Shown here: piece after piece, positions 5,252-9,550 of the stretch
Numbering within the stretch: position 1 is the stretch's first letter
Layout of the letters: each line of letters starts with the position of its first letter
Origin: Bacillota bacterium
GTDB lineage: Bacteria; Bacillota; Clostridia; Lachnospirales; Lachnospiraceae
Length of the DNA: 9,550 nt
Direction: 5' to 3'
NCBI GenBank assembly: GCA_023419655.1
Contig: JAEZXP010000236.1
Coordinates: 1 to 9,550, forward strand
Notes under the pieces: model-generated
Databases searched by the model: none
Told to the model about the DNA's origin: nothing
What the model saw: the letters and a program-made list of their open reading frames with translations, nothing else
Position numbers and translations under genes: made by a program

Positions 5252-6181
5252 TTAAGCTATAAACATTAAACCGATATTACGAATAATACCGGATTTCAGG
5301 TAACCATAATGTATAAGTGTTATTCTTCTTCTTATAAAATTCATCTTATGAAGCGTTGAAAACCGAAGAATGATATCAAGCCTTCTGCCGTCAATAAGAC
5401 TATGATACAGCGTTGCAAATTCCTCCGCCTGCATATAGCTTTCCCGCAGAGCTGCTTTCTGTCCCTTTAAATTACTAATCCTGTTGAAGATATAGGCGGT
5501 AAAGCCCCGATTACCAACTACATTTGCCTCATGCTGGCGGTATAAAAGAGTTTGTTCCTTTATAAAGCTTATCTTTCCCATCGATGCAGCGATTAATCCC
5601 AGCCATCCGTCATGGAATCTTGCCTTTACGGGAAGAGGCTTGCTTTGCAAAACACGGCGTACAGCCTGATTTATCATGACCGTACAGCCAATCAGTTTAT
5701 TTTCCATCAACAGGTGGGGAAGGTCCGTTAAACCCGGGTTCAATCTGCCCGACCGGAAAAAGGATTCATGTATGATGTTCAATTTATTGTCCACAACATA
5801 GGCATCTGTAAAGACAGCAACCGGCAGCTCTTTTCCGAATTGAACTTCCATCTGCTTCATTCTTTTTAAGGTTCTGGCTATTTTATCTTTCCTCCATACA
5901 TCGTCCTGGTCGCAGAGCATAATATAGCTGGCAGTCATCCTGCTTATGGCATTCAAAAAATTCAGGGTTACACCCATATTTGTCTTGTTCTGACTGATAT
6001 GAATCTTATCCGGATACTGCTTTTCATAACCGGCAAGTATCGCCATCGTGGAATCCTGTGACCCGTCGTCGATTATATAAAGCTTAAAATTCTCATGGGT
6101 TGAAGATAATATAGAATCAATTTGCTCCGCCAGATACTTTTCTCCATTGTAGGTTGTCATAACAATTGATACCATGTCCAT
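5252..6181 (-). CDS. Family 2 glycosyltransferase (rhamnosyltransferase-like)
   Basis: This is a 309-aa GT-A fold glycosyltransferase of family GT2, likely acting at the cytoplasmic face on a lipid-linked polysaccharide intermediate. Motifs include the N-terminal VSIVMTTYNGEKYLAEQI (4-21), the nucleotide-sugar site DDGS (38-41), DQDD (91-94) as the metal-binding DXD equivalent, NKLIGCTVM (161-169), HDGW (190-193) with the probable catalytic base, and YRQHEANVVG (214-223). These resemble rhamnosyltransferases of Gram-positive polysaccharide clusters, but the sugar is not provable here. There is no membrane anchor. I chose the ATG at 6181 because AGGAG lies 8 nt upstream and the GT2 domain starts directly after it. 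An in-frame ATG at 6205 would add 8 residues with a poorer site. It follows the other glycosyltransferase by 26 bp in one operon. Confidence 0.88.
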   Translation of the reverse strand: MDMVSIVMTTYNGEKYLAEQIDSILSSTHENFKLYIIDDGSQDSTMAILAGYEKQYPDKIHISQNKTNMGVTLNFLNAISRMTASYIMLCDQDDVWRKDKIARTLKRMKQMEVQFGKELPVAVFTDAYVVDNKLNIIHESFFRSGRLNPGLTDLPHLLMENKLIGCTVMINQAVRRVLQSKPLPVKARFHDGWLGLIAASMGKISFIKEQTLLYRQHEANVVGNRGFTAYIFNRISNLKGQKAALRESYMQAEEFATLYHSLIDGRRLDIILRFSTLHKMNFIRRRITLIHYGYLKSGIIRNIGLMFIA

Positions 6182-6207
6182 ACAGCATTCTCCTATCACC
6201 GGCATTA

Positions 6208-7164
6208 TTATTTTTCACCGTCTTTCCAGTAGCCCTTATTCATAGAGCAATGTACCACAAAGCCATAAGGCAGCCTATTGTAATTCACTCCGAATTTGTA
6301 GCCCAGGTATTTGAATCCCGAGCTTAGGATTAAATCCGGTATTAGCAGGTATTTTTTATTATCAATCAGATACCGCCATGTGCTTTTCACCAAGCGGATG
6401 CCTTCCGATTCAGAGCTTACGCCCAGAAAGATATCCGCATACTGCCGATGGGATACTCCAAGGTCAAAGTTTCTCGAAAACTGCTGCAAATATGAATAAA
6501 TATGAGAATGGTACACGCGTGCTTCTGCCTGATACGCAATCCGATAGCCGGCATGAATCATTTTATAGGCCATCATCATATCCTCATTAAATATGGTCTT
6601 TTCAACAAATCCCCCCAGCTTCTCGTAGATATCCCTTCGATAAGTGGCGCATACATTTGAGCAGAAATACGTCTTTATTCCGTAGGTTTTTATATCCTCC
6701 TCCGATTTAACAATACTTTTATCCGGATAATTAAATGCTCTTGTATAACACTCTATCCTATCTGCTTTTGAATCGGAAAGCTGTCTGCCATAGGTGGCCG
6801 ATACCCGTGAATCCTCATATGGTTTAATAAGCTGTGCAATCAGTAATTCATCGGCAGGCACCGCATCCTGCGTCATATACATCAAAATATCCGCCTCTGA
6901 CAAGGTGGCTCCATACCTTCTTGTGCCGCCATGGTCAAAGTCTTTTTTATCTATATAAAATATCTTTATATTGATGCTGCTATCTTTCGGTATATCAAGG
7001 GTCTCTTTTTTATCCATATCCGTAACTGTCTGAAGAATAAGAATATTCTCGGGCTTTACCGTCTGCTTCCCCATCCACGTAAGAAGCCTGTACAACTTAT
7101 CATCCGGATGGTATACCGGAATAATCACATCCACACGGATATCCTCAAGGGAATTATCTATCAT
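6208..7164 (-). CDS. Family 2 glycosyltransferase (RfbF/rhamnosyltransferase-type)
   Basis: This is a 318-aa GT2 enzyme of the type often annotated as rhamnosyltransferase in cell-wall polysaccharide clusters. Visible motifs are VDVIIPVYHPDD (11-22), FDHGGTRRYGA (76-86), MTQDAVP (97-103) replacing the classical DXD, SNVCATYRR (169-177), FNEDMMMAYKM (192-202) with the acidic pair expected of the catalytic region, and YHSHIYSYLQQFSRNFDLGV (218-237), a signature I associate with this subgroup. The C-terminus is basic and amphipathic. The start at 7164 is chosen because GGAG lies 6 nt upstream. In-frame ATGs at 7188 and 7176 have absent or badly spaced ribosome sites; the 7188 start would give 326 aa. 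It is the middle gene of a three-gene operon with a membrane protein and a second glycosyltransferase, which suggests a shared role in building a surface glycan. Confidence 0.87.
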   Translation of the reverse strand: MIDNSLEDIRVDVIIPVYHPDDKLYRLLTWMGKQTVKPENILILQTVTDMDKKETLDIPKDSSINIKIFYIDKKDFDHGGTRRYGATLSEADILMYMTQDAVPADELLIAQLIKPYEDSRVSATYGRQLSDSKADRIECYTRAFNYPDKSIVKSEEDIKTYGIKTYFCSNVCATYRRDIYEKLGGFVEKTIFNEDMMMAYKMIHAGYRIAYQAEARVYHSHIYSYLQQFSRNFDLGVSHRQYADIFLGVSSESEGIRLVKSTWRYLIDNKKYLLIPDLILSSGFKYLGYKFGVNYNRLPYGFVVHCSMNKGYWKDGEK

Positions 7165-7238
7165 CACAATCTCCATACCTTTCTTCATTCACTATCATCC
7201 ATTGTTGAAACATACACCCATGCCACCTCTTTTAAAGA

Positions 7239-7883
7239 TTACTCCCGGTCCTGTTCATACCTGCCCTCCAGCCTGAACTTTGTTACCACATACAGCCTGT
7301 TCAGATAGTATGCCGTAGCTCCTATCATAACCAGAGAATAGATATAATAGAATATCCCTCTTCCGAAGAAGAAATGAATCCCAGAAAGAACACCTTTGCT
7401 TATCATTGCAAGAATCCAGCCAATCATCAGCTCATTGATATTCCACTTTGTCTGCAGGCACTGAACAGCAGATATTACTCCTTTGATGATAAAAAATTCT
7501 ATCAATATCTCTATAAGAACCATCAAAAAATGATAACCCATGGATTTTAAATATAAATCACGAAGAATAAAATTATAAGGAAGCTGCATGATAGTAATGT
7601 ATAAGAAGATTGCAGCAGGTATAAATAGTATTCCCCATATTATCCTTTTACTGTATTTTATCAAAAATAAAGCTCCGATAAAAAGAAAGACATATCCCAG
7701 AATATCCGATATTATGTCCACCATCGGACGCGCACCGATTAAATTATTAATAATCTTGCCCTGAATAACTTCTCCCAGCTCTTCTATCATCTCCATTGAC
7801 GGATAAACATCCCCCATCGGTATTCGAATATCAATTGCCAATAATATGATACCAATCGCTATTAATAGTATACCCTTCTTCAT
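7239..7883 (-). CDS. Polytopic membrane protein of unknown function
   Basis: This is a 214-aa hydrophobic protein with about six predicted membrane segments: residues 4-22, 56-76, 80-99, 116-140, 151-172 and 175-196. The first could be mistaken for a signal peptide but has no cleavage motif. An extracytoplasmic loop of about 30 residues (23-55) follows segment one, and the tail (197-214) is charged. I do not recognise the family. It is longer than a four-helix GtrA flippase and lacks motifs of Wzx or Wzy that I could name. The ATG at 7883 has an excellent AGGAGG 6 nt upstream. It is first in the operon with the two glycosyltransferases (74 bp to the next start), so a role in glycan export, anchoring or modification is possible by context only. 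Confidence 0.8.
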   Translation of the reverse strand: MKKGILLIAIGIILLAIDIRIPMGDVYPSMEMIEELGEVIQGKIINNLIGARPMVDIISDILGYVFLFIGALFLIKYSKRIIWGILFIPAAIFLYITIMQLPYNFILRDLYLKSMGYHFLMVLIEILIEFFIIKGVISAVQCLQTKWNINELMIGWILAMISKGVLSGIHFFFGRGIFYYIYSLVMIGATAYYLNRLYVVTKFRLEGRYEQDRE

Positions 7884-7924
7884 TATCTTCCTCCTATGCT
7901 ATTGCATCGACATAAAATTGATTG

Positions 7925-7939
7925 ATTGAATATTTCAAT
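7925..7939. repeat. Perfect 6-bp inverted repeat at a predicted transcription start
   Basis: ATTGAA (7925-7930) and TTCAAT (7934-7939) flank TAT. The dyad touches the downstream edge of the TATAAT of the leftward promoter and covers its predicted start site, a classical repressor position. It also lies between the leftward and rightward genes, so one protein could affect both. The role is inference. Confidence 0.35.
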
Positions 7940-7966
7940 TATATCTCATAATAAATGCTATAACAA
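7938..7966 (-). promoter_or_regulatory. Promoter of the membrane protein-glycosyltransferase operon
   Basis: On the minus strand TTGTTA (7966..7961) lies 17 nt before a perfect TATAAT (7943..7938). The predicted start is near 7931, leaving a leader of about 48 nt before the ATG at 7883. This 180-bp region is divergent, since the small plus-strand operon starts at 8064. For the plus strand only weak candidates were seen, for example TTGATT (7922-7927) with CATAAT (7947-7952) at a 19-nt spacing. Confidence 0.55.
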
Positions 7967-8063
7967 GCAGAAAAAGGATAGATAAGCCGCTGCGATATCC
8001 GGAATAATGCTTCCCCAAACAGCGAATACTTACTTTATACAGAGAAAGAAAGGGGATTATTTT

Positions 8064-8300
8064 ATGATGAACTTTAATGGTTATATAGATAGTGCAAGTC
8101 AATTCAGCGGCGGTCTTGCGAATGCAAGCCTCACCAATTTCTTCATGAGCGAATCCGATCTTGAAAAACGTCTTGAGGGACTGGATGAAGAATCCAGGCG
8201 GGAAGTGAGAAAGCATCTGAACGAATTCCACAGCGCAGAGGAAATGGAGATGTTCATTAATCAAAAAACCAGAGGCAGAGAGCAAGACCAAATCTCTTAA
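8064..8300 (+). CDS. Small hypothetical protein (78 aa)
   Basis: The product is a soluble, acidic 78-aa protein that I do not recognise. The N-terminal 27 residues (MMNFNGYIDSASQFSGGLAN and following) are polar and glycine/serine-rich. Residues about 28-70 are strongly charged and likely helical (SDLEKRLEGLDEESRREVRK), and the tail is basic then polar. There is no signal peptide or membrane segment. The ATG at 8064 follows AAAGGGG by 8 nt; a second ATG at 8067 is equally in frame. An upstream ATG at 8007 would give 97 aa but has no good ribosome site. It is followed after 17 bp by a second small gene, and both are on the opposite strand to everything around them. Confidence 0.75.
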   Translation: MMNFNGYIDSASQFSGGLANASLTNFFMSESDLEKRLEGLDEESRREVRKHLNEFHSAEEMEMFINQKTRGREQDQIS

Positions 8301-8317
8301 TAGAATGGAGGTATATT

Positions 8318-8485
8318 ATGTCGTATGTAGCACCGGCAATTCAGGATAAATTCGAAACATTATCCGTTGATTTAAAAAATGTTATTCTGGAACGAAACGT
8401 AGAATTATATACGATTCATGACTTAATCAAGGTTCTGGATGAGATAGTAAAGGAAGATGAAGCTGAAAATAACTCAGGACAATAA
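8318..8485 (+). CDS. Small hypothetical protein (55 aa)
   Basis: The product is a 55-aa protein of unknown function. It starts MSYVAPAIQDKFETLS and continues with a predicted helical, amphipathic core (residues about 14-50, including NVILERNVELYTIHDLIKVL), ending in an acidic tail EDEAENNSGQ. There is no signal peptide or membrane segment. The start is convincing, with ATGGAGG 6 nt before the ATG at 8318, and the 17-bp gap to the 78-aa gene indicates one transcript. A perfect 24-bp hairpin terminator begins 6 nt after the stop. Coding character is supported by the ribosome site, the operon spacing and a clean stop. Possible roles (adaptor, partner pair, toxin-antitoxin-like) cannot be distinguished from the sequence. 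Confidence 0.7.
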   Translation: MSYVAPAIQDKFETLSVDLKNVILERNVELYTIHDLIKVLDEIVKEDEAENNSGQ

Positions 8486-8491
8486 ACACGA

Positions 8492-8560
8492 GGCTGTCGC
8501 AAAATGATATTGGGTGCATTCTGGTTATACCTGTGTACCCAATATCATTTTGCGACAGCC
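8492..8560. terminator. Convergent bidirectional terminator with a 24-bp perfect stem
   Basis: Bases 8492-8515 are the exact reverse complement of 8537-8560 (24 of 24; outer bases GGCTGTCGCAAAATG, inner TTGGGT). Pairing extends inward by four more pairs including wobbles (GCAT/GTGT) to a loop of about 13 nt. The element begins 6 nt after the 55-aa gene's stop and ends 6 nt before the stop of the convergent EAL gene, so it can end both transcripts. Neither side has a long T-run (plus side CCTTTATC, minus side TCGTGTTTATT), which is unusual for so strong a stem. Confidence 0.85.
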
Positions 8561-8566
8561 CCTTTA

Positions 8567-9550
8567 TCAGAAATCACCGTCTTCAAGCAACTGCCTGATT
8601 TTCTCCACCGAGAGCGGCTTGCTTAAGAAGAATCCCTGTCCATTCTCGCAGTTATACCCCACCAATATCAGCATCTGCTCAATATTCTCTATACCCTCTG
8701 CAATCACTTCATATTTTAAATCACCGGCAAGCTTTAATATATTCTTTATCAATAAGGTGTCAACTTCGCCCTCTGTTATGGCATTAATAAAGCTTCTGTC
8801 CAGCTTAATTATATCAATAGGAAATGTCTTAAGGTAATTCAGCGAAGAATAACCGGTTCCAAAATCATCAAGAGCAATCCGTATTCCTTTTTTCTTCAAC
8901 CTGTTCAGACGGTCTATGACATTCTCCATATCCATGATGTCCGCTGTCTCCGTAATCTCAATAACAATCTTAGAAAAGTCCACATCATAGCCGGACAATA
9001 TCTGCTCCCATTCCGTAAAATTGACATCACTGGTAAGGGTTTTCGTCGACAGATTAATGGACATCTGAATATCCGTAAATCCCTGCTTCTCCCAGAGCAT
9101 TTTTTGCTCCAGCGCCTTTTTTATAATCCATTTTTCCAGCCGGTAGATTTGACCTGTTCTCTCCGCAATGGGAATAAACTCACTGGGTGAAATATATCCT
9201 TCTGCCGGATGGTTCCAGCGAATCAAGGCTTCCGCACCTATAAGCTTCTTATTGCAGAGCCTGTACTGAGGTTGGTATACAAGATAAAATTGCTCCTGGT
9301 CAATGCCCTGCTGCAGGTAATTCGCCATATCCGCATACCGGGTATTGTCTTCCATCAACCCCTTATGATAGAATAATATTCTATTCCTTCCTTCTCTCTT
9401 CGAAGCATACATTGCAATATCAGCATTTTTAAGCAGCTCGGAAGCCGTGTCTCCATGCTCCGGATACATAACAATTCCTACGCTTACTGAAATATAGAAT
9501 AATCTGTTATCATAAGACCATATCTTATCAATCTTATCCATAATATTCTC
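8567..9550 (-). CDS. GGDEF-EAL protein, C-terminal part (c-di-GMP phosphodiesterase)
   Basis: The frame is open through the right edge, so the N-terminus and the GG[D/E]EF motif are missing; an internal ATG at 9541 is not the real start. Numbering from that Met, residues about 14-58 are the end of a GGDEF domain (ISVSVGIVMYPEHG, then ADIAMYASKREGRNRILFY). Residues about 75-320 are a complete EAL domain, which hydrolyses cyclic di-GMP to pGpG using two metal ions. The expected active-site residues are all present: E104 in EALIRW, N163 in INLS, E195 in EITE, D225-D226 in DDFGTGYSS, K247 in IKLD, E282 in AEGIE and Q302 in GQGF. Phosphodiesterase activity is therefore likely. Whether the GGDEF half is a cyclase or a GTP sensor cannot be seen. 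The stop is TGA at 8569..8567, directly before the shared terminator. Confidence 0.93.
   Translation of the reverse strand, partial: ENIMDKIDKIWSYDNRLFYISVSVGIVMYPEHGDTASELLKNADIAMYASKREGRNRILFYHKGLMEDNTRYADMANYLQQGIDQEQFYLVYQPQYRLCNKKLIGAEALIRWNHPAEGYISPSEFIPIAERTGQIYRLEKWIIKKALEQKMLWEKQGFTDIQMSINLSTKTLTSDVNFTEWEQILSGYDVDFSKIVIEITETADIMDMENVIDRLNRLKKKGIRIALDDFGTGYSSLNYLKTFPIDIIKLDRSFINAITEGEVDTLLIKNILKLAGDLKYEVIAEGIENIEQMLILVGYNCENGQGFFLSKPLSVEKIRQLLEDGDF

Noticed and set aside
6182..6205. ATG at 6205 as the start of the second glycosyltransferase
   Set aside because: The ATG at 6181 has AGGAG at 8 nt and begins right at the family domain; the upstream one has only a distant GGTGA. It remains possible but less likely.
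7935..8291. 118-codon minus frame opposite the small plus-strand gene
   Set aside because: It has no ribosome binding site, overlaps the divergent promoter region, and the plus-strand pair has clear translation signals.
8007..8300. Upstream ATG at 8007 as the start of the 78-aa gene
   Set aside because: It would add 19 residues but has no good ribosome site, whereas AAAGGGG lies 8 nt before the ATG at 8064.

Overview
This window looks like a chromosomal segment of a Gram-positive, low-to-moderate GC anaerobe of the class Clostridia, most likely a Lachnospiraceae-type gut bacterium. That assignment is inferred from AGGAGG-type ribosome binding sites, TTGACA/TATAAT promoters, T-tailed hairpin terminators and the gene families present; no rRNA or other marker gene is available. 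Nearly all genes lie on the minus strand. The exception is a pair of very small plus-strand genes near 8.1-8.5 kb. No mobile element, tRNA, rRNA or CRISPR array was seen.

Layout from left to right: (i) the first four codons of a leftward gene, with a good promoter and ribosome binding site (1-90); (ii) pckG, a GTP-dependent PEP carboxykinase with a TTG start, followed by a hairpin terminator (149-2022); (iii) an XRE-type helix-turn-helix protein fused to a long glycine-rich repeat of period five (2261-3073), preceded by about 150 bp dense in nested inverted repeats; (iv) an ilvN-ilvC operon for branched-chain amino acid synthesis (3482-5039) with a near-consensus promoter, a structured leader of about 160 nt and a terminator; (v) an operon of one polytopic membrane protein and two family 2 glycosyltransferases resembling rhamnosyltransferases (5252-7883), probably for a surface polysaccharide; (vi) a plus-strand operon of two small unknown proteins of 78 and 55 aa (8064-8485); (vii) a convergent 24-bp perfect-stem terminator shared with (viii) the C-terminal part of a GGDEF-EAL protein with an intact c-di-GMP phosphodiesterase active site, running off the right edge.

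The metabolic genes are ordinary: PEP carboxykinase links oxaloacetate and PEP, and IlvN plus IlvC serve the acetolactate and ketol-acid reductoisomerase steps. The acetolactate synthase large subunit, IlvB, is not next to IlvN. The less ordinary material is the regulator with a solenoid-like tail and its dyad-rich upstream region, the ilv leader, the two tiny genes, and three intergenic hairpins that share a CAAAA-centred motif and look like one dispersed terminator family. No clear new defence or mobile system is visible. The strongest candidates for something undescribed are the regulator with its upstream region and the two-gene small-protein operon.
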